Below, piece after piece: positions 12,069-20,990 of a stretch of DNA of 64,000 nt (position 1 is the stretch's first letter; every line of letters starts with the position of its first letter). The DNA lies in NCBI RefSeq assembly GCF_044502415.1, contig NZ_CP172402.1; one strand, given 5' to 3'. This DNA comes from Haloimpatiens lingqiaonensis (GTDB lineage: Bacteria > Bacillota > Clostridia > Clostridiales > Clostridiaceae). Made by a program: the position numbers and the translations under genes. A model generated the notes under the pieces. The model was not told the origin of the DNA. It did not search any database and saw only the letters and a program-made list of their open reading frames with translations.

Positions 12069-13078
12069 ATGGGATTTAGAAATGTAAATATCATAGGTAC
12101 AGGGGTATATCACCCAAAAAAAGAGTAGGAAATGAATTTTTTATTAAACATTTTGACAGTAAGGATATAGACATAAGGGAACTTCTAGATAATTTGGGGA
12201 GAAAATATAGGTATATAATCGATAACAATAAAGAAAATGCATTAACTATGGCATTAGAAGCCTCTAGGGGCGCACTAAAAAGTGCCCATATATCGCCGGA
12301 ACAATTGGATATGATAATATTTTCATCAGATACTCCAGAATATTTAACCCCATCTAATGCATTGATAATAAATAAAGAATTAAAGGCTACCAATGCACAT
12401 ATAGTATATGATTTAAATTCGAACTGTGTAGGAATGGTTGTTGCTCTAGATCAGGCTGCCAGAATGATGAAGACTAATGACAATGTAAAATACTGTTTGG
12501 TATGTGGTGGACTATATGTTTCCTCAATAGCAAGAGAAGATTGTAAGTATACATATCCCGCTTCAGGGGATGCTGGAGCTGCTCTTATATTAGAAGTTAA
12601 AGAGGAGGATACTCTTAGAGGAGTATTAGATTCAAAATACACCACTGTTTCTAAATATTATGATACAATAATGTCTCCAGCTTGTGGAATGACTAAAGCT
12701 AGAAGTAACGATGTAGATGAATATGAAAAAAAACAAAAATGGAGAGGCTTTCATTTAGATTTTTTTGCCCCTGAATGGGCAAATGCCATTACATATTTTT
12801 CACAAAAGTTTCACTTTACAATTGAGGATATAAAACTTTTCTTGTTATCACAATATTCAAAGCAATTTATTATTGAGACTGCCAAGTATTTAAATATAGA
12901 TGATTACCAAGATAAATTTACTTATATTGGAGATAAGTATGGGTATACTGGCACAACTAGTCCAATAGTAGCTTTTCATCATGCTATTAGGGACAAGGAT
13001 ATACCTAGAGGATCTAAGGCGGTATTTTGTTCTGTAGGAGCAGGTGTAGCTATGTGTTCAGTACTTTATGAGTTTTAA
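12069..13078 (+). pseudogene. FabH-like 3-oxoacyl-ACP synthase III family protein, frameshifted in an A7 run
   Basis: Reading from ATG 12069 (after GGGAG) gives MGFRNVNIIGTGVYHPKK, then GAG TAG. A -1 shift at A7 (12116-12122) restores an open frame to 13078, for 336 aa in all. The thiolase fold is recognisable: N-terminal IIGTGVYHPKK, the active-site Cys in YDLNSNCVGM, and the C-terminal CSVGAGVAMCSVLYEF. However, the positions usually holding the catalytic His and Asn of KAS III (PHQAN and GNTSAA-type motifs) read LLSQYSK and YGYTGTT. Either the gene is broken, or the sequence has an indel error, or the slippery A_AAA_AAA is used in translation. The substrate cannot be deduced. Divergent from the MCP gene. 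Confidence 0.7.
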
Positions 13079-13159
13079 TATGAAGGCTTAGGGAAACTTT
13101 TATATACTATTGAATATTTTGACTTTTTGTGGTATTGTTATATTGTAAAATTGAAAAGA

Positions 13160-13315
13160 AAAATTTAGGTTATTAGTATTAAAAGGGAAATTGGTGAAAA
13201 TCCAATGCAGCCCCCGCTACTGTAAGAGGGACTAAAGTTGACTATGCCACTGTATTATACGGGAAGGCCAACAAGTAGAGAGAACTCAAGTCAGGAGACC
13301 TGCCTAAAATTTTAA
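13160..13315 (+). promoter_or_regulatory. cobalamin riboswitch
   Basis: Hallmarks in order: a P1 arm AATTTAGG pairing with CCTAAAATTT, then AAAAGGGAA, GGTGAAAATCC, GCCCCCGCTACTG, GCCACTG, GGGAAGGCC, and the B12 box AAGTCAGGAGACCTGCC (13288-13304). It lies 232 bp upstream of cbiM and is followed by a terminator hairpin. It is expected to switch off cobalt uptake and early tetrapyrrole genes when adenosylcobalamin is abundant. Confidence 0.95.
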
Positions 13316-13405
13316 AGTGTGCCTTCGGTGGGAAGTGACTACTTATAATTTATTGATTAAATTTAATGGAGTAATTCTGTTAAATAGATGATTATAAGAG
13401 AAGAT

Positions 13406-13437
13406 TCCCTAACCTTTTGGTTAGGGATTTTTATTTC
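13406..13437 (+). terminator. riboswitch-controlled terminator upstream of cbiM
   Basis: CCCTAACC TTTT GGTTAGGG followed by ATTTTTATTT. Its position after the riboswitch and 110 bp before cbiM fits transcription attenuation. Confidence 0.85.
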
Positions 13438-13547
13438 TATGTATCTTCCTACCTTAATTATTAAGTATAGTTAATAGTTTTGTTTTATATTTAAATCACA
13501 TGATTTATTTAAAAATAAATATAAAAAAATTAAGAGGGGGATACAAA

Positions 13548-14282
13548 ATGCGTAAAGAAAAATTTAAATTGGCTGCAGCCTTTGCACTAATGGCAATTAT
13601 TACGCCTTCCACTGTACAAGCTATGCACATAATGGAAGGATTTTTGCCAGCAAAATGGTGTATTTTCTGGGCTATAGTTACAATACCATTCTTAGTAATG
13701 GGAATTAAGAACTTAAACAAGATATTTAAAGAGCAGCCTGATAAAAAGATTTTAATTGCTTTAGCTGGAGGATTTGTTTTTGTACTATCTGCTTTAAAAA
13801 TACCTTCAGTTACAGGAAGTTGTTCACATCCAACAGGAGTAGGACTTGGAGCAATTTTATTTGGACCTACAGTTATGAGTGTACTAGGAATAATAGTTTT
13901 ACTATTTCAATCATTATTACTTGCTCATGGTGGACTAACTACATTAGGTGCAAACACATTTTCTATGGCAATAGTAGGACCTTTAGTATCTTATGCAATA
14001 TTTAAACTTTTAAAGAAAAATAATGTTAAGACATCAACTTGTGTATTTTTCGCAGCGGCTTTAGGAGATTTAGCTACATATGTGGTTACAGCTACTCAGT
14101 TATCTATAGCTTTTCCAGCCACATCAGGAGGCATAGGAGCTTCACTTGTAAAATTCTTAGGAATATTTGCAGTAACTCAAATACCTTTAGCTATAGCAGA
14201 GGGACTTTTAACTACTGTAGTTTACAACCTACTTTTAGATTATAAACGTGAAGGGGTGTTAAAAGATGAAAGCATCAACTAA
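13548..14282 (+). CDS. cbiM: energy-coupling factor cobalt transporter, substrate-binding membrane protein CbiM
   Basis: 244 aa from ATG 13548, after GAGGGGG. The start lies internal to a longer open frame and is chosen because of this ribosome site. The N-terminus is a signal-like helix (LAAAFALMAIITPSTVQA) followed by MHIMEGFLP, the conserved segment whose His coordinates Co2+ after processing. About six further membrane helices follow. CbiM with CbiN forms the substrate-specific unit of the CbiMNQO importer. Its 3' end overlaps cbiN by 17 bp, implying translational coupling, and the gene is the first after the B12 riboswitch. Confidence 0.95.
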   Translation: MRKEKFKLAAAFALMAIITPSTVQAMHIMEGFLPAKWCIFWAIVTIPFLVMGIKNLNKIFKEQPDKKILIALAGGFVFVLSALKIPSVTGSCSHPTGVGLGAILFGPTVMSVLGIIVLLFQSLLLAHGGLTTLGANTFSMAIVGPLVSYAIFKLLKKNNVKTSTCVFFAAALGDLATYVVTATQLSIAFPATSGGIGASLVKFLGIFAVTQIPLAIAEGLLTTVVYNLLLDYKREGVLKDESIN

Positions 14283-14580
14283 TACTGGTACTTCAACAAA
14301 GAAGAAAAATATAATTTTGCTTTTAATAACATTAGCACTTATTATAACGCCTTTAATATACAAGAGTGGAGCTGAATTTGCAGGTGCTGATGATCAGGCA
14401 GAAGGTGCTATAACGGAAGTAAATCCAGGATATGAACCATGGTTTGAAAGCATTTGGGAACCACCAAGTGGAGAAATAGAAAGCTTACTTTTCTGTGTAC
14501 AAGGAGCTATAGGTGCAGGGGTTATAGGATATACATTAGGTTATTTTAAAGGAAAGAAAAAAAGTGCTTCTGATAGATAA
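14266..14580 (+). CDS. cbiN: cobalt transporter auxiliary protein CbiN
   Basis: 104 aa. Two membrane helices (residues ~14-31 and ~78-95) flank an extracytoplasmic loop containing the conserved ADDQAEGAI and PGYEPWFESIWEPPSGEIESLLF segments of CbiN. CbiN loads Co2+ onto CbiM. Starts inside cbiM (17-bp overlap); its own end overlaps the GTG start of cbiQ by 17 bp. Confidence 0.95.
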   Translation: MKASTNTGTSTKKKNIILLLITLALIITPLIYKSGAEFAGADDQAEGAITEVNPGYEPWFESIWEPPSGEIESLLFCVQGAIGAGVIGYTLGYFKGKKKSASDR

Positions 14581-15243
14581 ATATGCATATACCAATAGAT
14601 TGAGAGATTTTAATCCTATGGCAAAATTCTTTTTGCCATAGGAATACTAATTTTAGCCCTAAATATTAGGGATTATAGATTCAATCTGGGTATTTTTCTA
14701 TTTCTACTGTTATTAACAGTAGGGGTTGCAGGAATTCCTTTGAAAAAATATATCAAACTCCTTTGTATTCCTATAGCTTTTTTAATTATAAGTCTTATAA
14801 CTATTTTAATATCCTGTTCTCCTAAGAGAGAATTGTTTTTATGGGCATTACCACTGTCAAAAAATTACATAGGCATAACAAGAGAAGGAATTATAACCTG
14901 TAGGCATGTATTCTTTAGGGCTATGGCGTGTGTAGCTTCTACATATTTTATGGCATTAACTATACCTATGAATCAACTTATAGTGGTTTTTAAAAGGTTT
15001 AGATTGCCTAAGGTATTTATTGAACTTTTAATATTGATTTATAGATTTATATTTATATTTTTAGAAGAATGTAAAGAAATACATACTGCCCAAGAAATGA
15101 GATTTGGGTACAACAATAGAAAAAATTCTTATAAATCTCTTTCACTTTTGATAAGATCTTTATTTGTAAGGGTTATGCAAAAACATGAAGAATTAATTAT
15201 ATCATTAGAGAGTAAACTTTATGACGGAGAATTCAAGATGTAA
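14564..15243 (+). pseudogene. cbiQ: cobalt ECF transporter transmembrane protein CbiQ, frameshifted in a T5 run
   Basis: Begins at GTG 14564 inside cbiN: MLLIDKYAYTNRLRDFNPMAKFF, then a stop unless one T is added to the T5 run at 14630-14634. With that base the frame continues for 226 aa: an N-terminal NPMAKFF motif, several membrane helices, and the coupling helix region (RFRLPKVFIELL, AQEMRFG) that contacts CbiO. CbiQ is the T component linking CbiM/N to the ATPase. Because cbiM, cbiN and cbiO look intact, a sequencing error is as plausible as real inactivation. An in-frame TTG at 14740 would give only a truncated 167-aa product. Confidence 0.8.
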
Positions 15244-15435
15244 AAAGTAAAATTTGAAATTAAAAATTCAAAATTTAGAATGAAGGATAAAACTCCTTTA
15301 TGAGTTTTCATAAATTTAAGTTTATGAAATTCTTTTGGAATTTCAACATCCATTTAACATTTAACATACTGAATTTTAAATTGAAAATATTTATTTAATA
15401 TAGGGCTTCAAGTTTATGTGCGAAAGTTGATTATG
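15244..15435. repeat. partial TCAACTTTCGC-family element between cbiQ and cbiO
   Basis: AT-rich spacer ending in GTGCGAAAGTTGA (15418-15430), the terminal sequence of the second repeat family. The opposite end is not recognisable. It carries an internal hairpin AAAACTC/GAGTTTT like other members. Confidence 0.5.
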
Positions 15436-15479
15436 TTATTTAAACATAAAGGGTAATGAATAAAAGAAGGTGAAGAAAT

Positions 15480-16304
15480 ATGCTTAGAACGGAAAATTTA
15501 ACTTATGTGTATGAGGATGGAACGGTAGCTTTAAATAATATTAATATAGATATGAATAAAGGAAATAGGATAGGCATAATAGGGGCTAATGGTTGCGGAA
15601 AGTCAACACTTTTTTTGAACATAATAGGAATATTAAAACCTAAAAAGGGCTCGGTGTTATATGAAGATGAAAAAATTCAATATAATAAAAAGTTTTTAAG
15701 AGAATTTAGACAAAAGGTGAGTATAGTTTTTCAAGATCCGGATAAACAAATATTTTATTCTAATGTGTATGATGATGTGGCATTTGCCCTTAGAAATTTA
15801 GACTTTCCTGAAGACATAGTAAAAGAGAGGGTTGAGCAGGCATTAAGAAAAACTGGTGCTTACGAATTTAAGGAAAAACCGGTACATTTTTTAAGTTATG
15901 GTCAGAAAAAAAGAGTAGCTATGGCAGGTGTTTTAGCTATGAATAGTGATATAATATTACTTGATGAACCTACTGCAGGATTAGACCCATTGATGACTAA
16001 AAGTGTCACAGAAATAATTCATAAATTAAGCGCAGATGGAAAGAAGATAGTTATATCAAGTCATAACATGGATTCCATATATGACATATGTGATTATGTT
16101 TATGTGCTTAGTAAGGGAAAAGTAGTAGGCGAAGGTAGCGTAGAGGAAGTATTTACAAAGGAGGAGCTTCTTAATGAAGCTGGGTTAAATCAGCCTTGGC
16201 TTGTGAAGCTTCACAAAAATTTAAATGTGCCTTTGTTTAAAAATGAGGAAAGTTTCTATAAATATTGGAGGGAACAATATGGAAATAGCGGTAGTAGGAG
16301 TTAA
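15480..16304 (+). CDS. cbiO: cobalt ECF transporter ATP-binding protein CbiO
   Basis: 274 aa. Walker A GANGCGKST near residue 36, Q-loop QDPDKQIF near 87 (typical ECF ATPase), signature LSYGQKKR near 139, Walker B IILLDEPTAGLDP near 160, and the switch His in SSHNMD near 196. It powers the CbiMNQO cobalt importer. Ribosome site GAAGGTGAAG precedes ATG 15480. The last 26 bp overlap the start of hemA, tying cobalt uptake directly to tetrapyrrole synthesis in one transcription unit. A 236-bp spacer with a repeat remnant separates it from cbiQ. Confidence 0.95.
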   Translation: MLRTENLTYVYEDGTVALNNINIDMNKGNRIGIIGANGCGKSTLFLNIIGILKPKKGSVLYEDEKIQYNKKFLREFRQKVSIVFQDPDKQIFYSNVYDDVAFALRNLDFPEDIVKERVEQALRKTGAYEFKEKPVHFLSYGQKKRVAMAGVLAMNSDIILLDEPTAGLDPLMTKSVTEIIHKLSADGKKIVISSHNMDSIYDICDYVYVLSKGKVVGEGSVEEVFTKEELLNEAGLNQPWLVKLHKNLNVPLFKNEESFYKYWREQYGNSGSRS

Positions 16305-17514
16305 CCACAATACTACTCCTATAGAAGTTAGGGAAAAGGTTTCTTTTACTGAAACTAAAAAAATAGAAGGTATAAATTATTTATTGGATGGACGCATTAA
16401 TGAGGCAGTAATTTTATCCACTTGTAATAGAAGTGAAATATACATATGTAGTAAAAAGATAAATGAAGGAATAAAAGATGTAGAAAAATTCTATAAGGAA
16501 TTTTTCCATATAAATAATATACATGACTATTTATTTGTGAAAAAAGGTAAAGAAGCTATAAATCATGTTTATATGGTGGCATCAGGCATGGATTCAGTGG
16601 TATTAGGAGAGGATCAAATTTTAGGACAAGTTAGAGATGCTTTAGATTTTTCTATGGAAGTTGGCGGCAGTAAAAAAATATTAAATAAACTTTTTAGGGA
16701 AGCTATAACTGCTGCTAAAGATATAAAGTGCAGACTTAAGATATCTGAAATACCTCTTTCCACTAGTTATATAGGAATTAAACTTTTAAAAGAGCAGCTA
16801 AAATCATTAAATGGTAAAAAAGCTCTTATAGTAGGCGCAGGAAAGATAAGTAGTCTAAGCTTGAAGTATTTAAAAGAGGAAGGTTTAGAGGAAATTTATA
16901 TAACAAATAGAACTCATGGGAAGTTAAAGGATTTATGTTTTGAGTTTCCAGAGCTTAAAGCTATAAAATATGAAGATAGATATTCTGCTTTAAAACATGT
17001 AGATATTGTTATAACAGCTACTTCAGCTCCCCATATAATATTTACTAAAAAGGATATGGAAGATATTAAAAAAGAACTTTATATAATGGATTTGGCACTT
17101 CCAAGAGATGTGGAGCAAAAGGTAGAGGAAATTAAAAATATACATCTTTATGATATAGACGACTTAAAGAAAACCTCAGAGGAAAATTTAATAAGAAGAG
17201 AAGAATTAGCTGAGGAAGCTTTGGAAATAATAAAAGAGGATGTGGAAGAGTTTATGGAGTGGCTTGAGAAGGTAAAAGTGGATCCTGTTATAAAGTCTTT
17301 AAATGACAGATGTAGTGAAATTCAACAAGACACTTTAGATTATATAAACAGAAAATTAGATTTAGATTGCAGAGAACAGAAAATAATAGAGAAAATGCTA
17401 GGCTCTGCTTTAAAAAGGGTTATAAGAGAACCTATAAAAAATCTTAAAGACATAAAAGAAACTGAACATATGGATACTTATATAGATATGGTGAATAAAT
17501 TATTTGATTTTTAA
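16279..17514 (+). CDS. hemA: glutamyl-tRNA reductase
   Basis: 411 aa from ATG 16279 (GGAGGG at 16267). First committed step of the C5 pathway: reduces glutamyl-tRNA to glutamate-1-semialdehyde with NADPH. Catalytic domain with GVNHNTTPIEVREK near residue 6, the nucleophilic Cys in STCNRSEIY near 50, and SGMDSVVLGEDQILGQV near 98; an NADPH-binding Rossmann region (ALIVGAGKISSL) near 174; and a C-terminal dimerisation helix. The product goes to HemL, encoded at the end of the cluster. Translation is probably coupled to cbiO by the 26-bp overlap. Confidence 0.96.
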   Translation: MEIAVVGVNHNTTPIEVREKVSFTETKKIEGINYLLDGRINEAVILSTCNRSEIYICSKKINEGIKDVEKFYKEFFHINNIHDYLFVKKGKEAINHVYMVASGMDSVVLGEDQILGQVRDALDFSMEVGGSKKILNKLFREAITAAKDIKCRLKISEIPLSTSYIGIKLLKEQLKSLNGKKALIVGAGKISSLSLKYLKEEGLEEIYITNRTHGKLKDLCFEFPELKAIKYEDRYSALKHVDIVITATSAPHIIFTKKDMEDIKKELYIMDLALPRDVEQKVEEIKNIHLYDIDDLKKTSEENLIRREELAEEALEIIKEDVEEFMEWLEKVKVDPVIKSLNDRCSEIQQDTLDYINRKLDLDCREQKIIEKMLGSALKRVIREPIKNLKDIKETEHMDTYIDMVNKLFDF

Positions 17515-17525
17515 GGAGAAGAGAT

Positions 17526-18134
17526 ATGTTTTATCCACTTATGATAGATTTGAATAATAAAAAGGTTGTATTAATTGGTGGAGGATATGTGTCCCTTAGA
17601 AAAAGTAAGAAATTTTTAGAGTATGGAGCTAAAGTTTATGTGGTTGCGCCTAGCTTTCAGGAGGATTTTTGCCTTTTAAAGGAAGCTTATGCAGAAAAAC
17701 TTCATTTAATTAAAGATAATTATAAAAGTGAATATATAGTAGATGCTTTTTTAGTAGTGGCCTCAACTGATTCAAAGGAGGTAAATAGTAAAATAGCATC
17801 TTTTTGTGTTGAAAAAAACATACTTTGTAATGTAGTTGATGATATAGAAGAGTCAAGTTGTATAGTACCCTCTACAGTAAAGAGAGGCGAACTTTTAATT
17901 TCAGTGTCTACATTGGGTAATAGTCCGTCCCTTTGTGGTAAAATAAGAAAAGAACTAGAAGAAACCTATGACGAGCAGTATGAAGAATACGTTAAGTTAT
18001 TAGGAGAAGTAAGAAAACATATTTTAGAAAGTTGTAATGATAATAAAGAGAAGAAAATTATTTTAAATAATCTAGTTAATTTGAATTTAAAAGAGCTTAG
18101 GGAATTTTATAAAGAATTAAAAAAATCCCTATAG
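17526..18134 (+). CDS. precorrin-2 dehydrogenase / sirohydrochlorin-forming protein (SirC/Met8-type)
   Basis: 202 aa, 11 bp after hemA, with AAGGAG upstream. N-terminal Rossmann fold: PLMIDLNNKKVVLIGGGYVSLRKSKKFLEYGAKVYVVAP with the GGGxVxxRK motif characteristic of siroheme synthase N-terminal domains. Then VVASTDSKEVN, and NVVDDIEESSCIVPSTVKRGELLISVST, which includes the conserved Asp region. It oxidises precorrin-2 (product of CobA) to sirohydrochlorin using NAD+. Met8-type proteins also chelate metal; whether this one does cannot be told. A 130-bp element follows and separates it from hemC. Confidence 0.88.
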   Translation: MFYPLMIDLNNKKVVLIGGGYVSLRKSKKFLEYGAKVYVVAPSFQEDFCLLKEAYAEKLHLIKDNYKSEYIVDAFLVVASTDSKEVNSKIASFCVEKNILCNVVDDIEESSCIVPSTVKRGELLISVSTLGNSPSLCGKIRKELEETYDEQYEEYVKLLGEVRKHILESCNDNKEKKIILNNLVNLNLKELREFYKELKKSL

Positions 18135-18149
18135 ATATAAACACTTTAT

Positions 18150-18279
18150 CCGATGACTACCTGCCGTAACACTCCCACTTCTAACAAAGTGGGAGATAAC
18201 TGCAGCTACGTCCCTGGATAACGATCTCTAACCTTCAGTTGGAGTAAAAACTCCATCTGAAGCTAAGAGCTCTGTTTAT
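18150..18279 (+). repeat. 130-bp TTTAT-targeted element, copy 5
   Basis: Inserted after TTTAT 18145-18149, 15 bp beyond the sirC-like stop; ends TTTAT 18275-18279. It lies inside the hem cluster, so its hairpins are transcribed with it. One arm has ACTGCAG instead of ACGGCAG. Confidence 0.93.
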
Positions 18280-18408
18280 TTGGGAAAATTTGAGTTATTG
18301 TAATTTAATTAAGGTTTTCGGAACTAGGAATAAAAGATTTATCTTTGATATTTGATATTTATTATTTGATACTTAATATTCTAATTTTTGAAGGGAGATT
18401 TTAGGAGA

Positions 18409-19323
18409 ATGAAAGTAATTGTGGGGTCTAGGGGCAGTAAATTAGCGCTTACGCAAACTAATTGGGTTATAGATAGGATAAAAAATGCTAATCCTAATGT
18501 GGAAGTGGAGCTTAAGGTTATAAAGACAAAGGGAGATAAAATTCAAAATGTAGCTTTAGATAAAATAGGTGATAAAGGGCTATTTGTTAAGGAAATAGAG
18601 CAGGAGCTTTTAGAAGGGAAAATAGATATAGCTATTCACAGTATGAAGGATATGCCTTCAGTAGTTCCACAGGGGCTTAAGTTTTCTTATGTGCCAGAGA
18701 GGGAAGACTTTAGAGATGTAATAATTCTTAAAGAAGGATATAATTCTTTGAAGGAATTGCCACAGGGAGCTAAAATCGGTACAGGCAGTAAGAGGAGAAA
18801 ATATCAGCTTTTAAAGTATAGACCAGATTTAGATATAGTGCCTATAAGGGGAAACATTGATACTAGAATAAGAAAAATTGAAGAAGAAAATCTTCATGGA
18901 GTGGTTTTGGCTGCAGCTGGTATAAATAGATTGGGTATGGAGAATAAAATAAATAATAAAGTTTTTTATGTAGATGAAGATATAATACTTCCAGCACCAG
19001 CCCAAGGAATTCTTGCCATAGAAATAAGAGAAAATGACCATAGAATAGAAGAGCTATTAAAGCCTATTCATCATGAGGAAAGTAAAATTCAAGCGGAGGC
19101 TGAAAGAGGATTTTTAGAGGCTATAGATGGAAGTTGCCACATACCAGTAGGCGCTTTGTGTACAGTAAATGGAGAAGAAATTAGTTTAGAGGGATTGTTT
19201 GGCTTAGAAGATGGAAGTGCAATGGTTAGAAAAACTGTAAAAGGAAAAAAAGAAGACGCTAGAAAATTGGGATTTAATTTGGCGGAAGAAATTAGAGAGG
19301 AGATGGGGAAAAGTGAAAGGTAA
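18409..19323 (+). CDS. hemC: porphobilinogen deaminase (hydroxymethylbilane synthase)
   Basis: 304 aa from ATG 18409 (TTAGGAG upstream; an in-frame TTG at 18388 lies before this site). Polymerises four porphobilinogen molecules into hydroxymethylbilane. Landmarks: GSRGSKLALTQTNWV near residue 5, DIAIHSMKDMP near 78, GSKRRKYQL near 127, PIRGNIDTR near 145, APAQGILAIE near 194, and the dipyrromethane-cofactor Cys in DGSCHIPVGA near 240. The 3' end overlaps the cobA-hemD gene by 11 bp. Confidence 0.96.
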   Translation: MKVIVGSRGSKLALTQTNWVIDRIKNANPNVEVELKVIKTKGDKIQNVALDKIGDKGLFVKEIEQELLEGKIDIAIHSMKDMPSVVPQGLKFSYVPEREDFRDVIILKEGYNSLKELPQGAKIGTGSKRRKYQLLKYRPDLDIVPIRGNIDTRIRKIEEENLHGVVLAAAGINRLGMENKINNKVFYVDEDIILPAPAQGILAIEIRENDHRIEELLKPIHHEESKIQAEAERGFLEAIDGSCHIPVGALCTVNGEEISLEGLFGLEDGSAMVRKTVKGKKEDARKLGFNLAEEIREEMGKSER

Positions 19324-20809
19324 GGTATACTTAATAGGTGCAGGACCTGGGGATTATGAATTACTTACTCTAAAGGGGTTTAACTGTATTAAAAATGCTG
19401 ATGTAGTGGTTTATGATAGACTTGCTAATGATAGTTTTCTAAAGGAAACTAAGGATAATTGTGAATTTATATATGTAGGTAAGGAGTCTAAAAATCATAC
19501 TAAAACCCAAGATGAAATAAATGAAATTATAGCAGAAGAAGCTTTAAAGGGTAAAATTGTTGCAAGACTTAAAGGGGGAGACCCTTATGTATTTGGAAGA
19601 GGTGGAGAAGAAGGGGAATTTCTTTTAGAAAAAGGTGTGGATTTTGAAGTAGTTCCAGGCATAACATCTGCCATTGGAGGGCTTTGTTATGCAGGTATAC
19701 CTATAACTCATAGAGATTATGCATCATCTTTTCACGTTATAACAGGACATTTAAAAGAAGAGGATAAGGAATTAAACTGGGAGGCACTAGCTAAGTTAGA
19801 TGGAACACTTGTGTTTTTAATGGGTATGGCTAATTTACAAAATATATGCAATAACTTAATAAAAGAGGGTAAATGCAAGGATACACCAGTTGCCATAATA
19901 AACTGGGCTACAAGACCAGAGCAAAAGGTAGTGACAGGAACATTAGAAAATATATATGAAGTAGTGCAAAGGGAAGGAATAAAGCCGCCTAGTCTTATAG
20001 TTGTTGGTGGTGTAGTTGGTTTAAGAGATAAGCTGAATTTCTTTGAGAAAAAGCCTTTATTCAGTAAAAACATAGTGGTTACTAGGGCAAGAACTCAAAG
20101 CAGCAAATTAGTAGATGAACTAAAGGGGTTAGGTGCTAATGTTATAGAGTTTCCAACCATAAAAATAGAAGAGATAACTCCTAATGAAGAAATGGATAAT
20201 AGTATAAGAGGGTTAAAGGAATATTCTTATGTGGTATTTACAAGTATAAATGGAGTAAATATATTCTTTAAAAGGCTTATGGATTTAGGCTTTGATAGCA
20301 GAGTTTTTGGAAATACTAAAATAGTAGCTATAGGATCTTCTACAGCTAAAGAACTTGCCAAATACGGACTTAGAGCGGATATAGTTCCAGAGAAGTTTGT
20401 GGCAGAGGAGTTAGTTAAGGAGCTTGAAAAAGTTATAACTAAGGAAGATAAGATTCTTATTCCAAGAGCCAGTGAAGCTAGAGAAATATTGGTGGAAAAG
20501 TTAAGCAAATTATGTATTGTTAAAGAAGTTAAAATATATGATACTATAGTAGGAGAGGGAAATAAGGAAGAAATAATAAAACTTTTAAAGAATGATAAAA
20601 TAGACTATATAACATTTACTAGCTCTTCTACCGTTAAAAACTTAGTTAAAATATTAGGTGAGGAAAATTTAAGTTTATTAGATAAAGTGAAGCTTATGTC
20701 TATAGGACCTATTACATCTAAAACCATAGAGGAATTTGGACTTAGGGTTTATAGAGAAGCGGAGGAATATACTATTAGTGGATTAGTAGTTAGTTTACTA
20801 GTTGGCTAG
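19313..20809 (+). CDS. bifunctional uroporphyrinogen-III C-methyltransferase / uroporphyrinogen-III synthase
   Basis: 498 aa, GTG start at 19313 within the end of hemC (ribosome site GAGGAGATGGGG). Residues 1-~245 are CobA: VYLIGAGPGDYELLTLKG, VVYDRL, ARLKGGDPYVFGRGGEE, EVVPGITSAIGGLCYAGIPITHR. This domain makes precorrin-2 with SAM. Residues ~250-498 are HemD (ARTQSSKLVDELKGLGANVIEFPTI, TSINGV, ITFTSSSTVKN), which closes hydroxymethylbilane into uroporphyrinogen III. The CobA-HemD fusion is common in clostridia and channels intermediates toward the B12/siroheme branch rather than heme. The last codons run into a CTAG-type repeat block. Confidence 0.95.
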   Translation: MKGKVYLIGAGPGDYELLTLKGFNCIKNADVVVYDRLANDSFLKETKDNCEFIYVGKESKNHTKTQDEINEIIAEEALKGKIVARLKGGDPYVFGRGGEEGEFLLEKGVDFEVVPGITSAIGGLCYAGIPITHRDYASSFHVITGHLKEEDKELNWEALAKLDGTLVFLMGMANLQNICNNLIKEGKCKDTPVAIINWATRPEQKVVTGTLENIYEVVQREGIKPPSLIVVGGVVGLRDKLNFFEKKPLFSKNIVVTRARTQSSKLVDELKGLGANVIEFPTIKIEEITPNEEMDNSIRGLKEYSYVVFTSINGVNIFFKRLMDLGFDSRVFGNTKIVAIGSSTAKELAKYGLRADIVPEKFVAEELVKELEKVITKEDKILIPRASEAREILVEKLSKLCIVKEVKIYDTIVGEGNKEEIIKLLKNDKIDYITFTSSSTVKNLVKILGEENLSLLDKVKLMSIGPITSKTIEEFGLRVYREAEEYTISGLVVSLLVG

Positions 20810-20898
20810 TTTGCTAGCGTGCCAGTATTAGTGGGCTAGGGTGTCAGGGGACCAATATTAGTGGGCTAGGGTGTCAGAGGGCTAGAGGGCTAGTTGTT
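20790..20898 (+). repeat. CTAG-type repeat block with a duplicated ~30-bp unit, overlapping the end of cobA-hemD
   Basis: Degenerate CTAG units followed by two near-identical 30-bp units containing ATTAGTGGGCTAGGGTGTCA (about 20826 and 20856). The block begins inside the last codons of cobA-hemD, so the repeat may have shaped the protein's C-terminus. Confidence 0.6.
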
Positions 20899-20990
20899 GT
20901 AGCTTTCAATTGTCAATTCTCAACTATAACTGAGGGGGAGAGAGTAGTTTAGGAATAACATTGAAGATTTTAAATTAGGAGGAATTTCAA

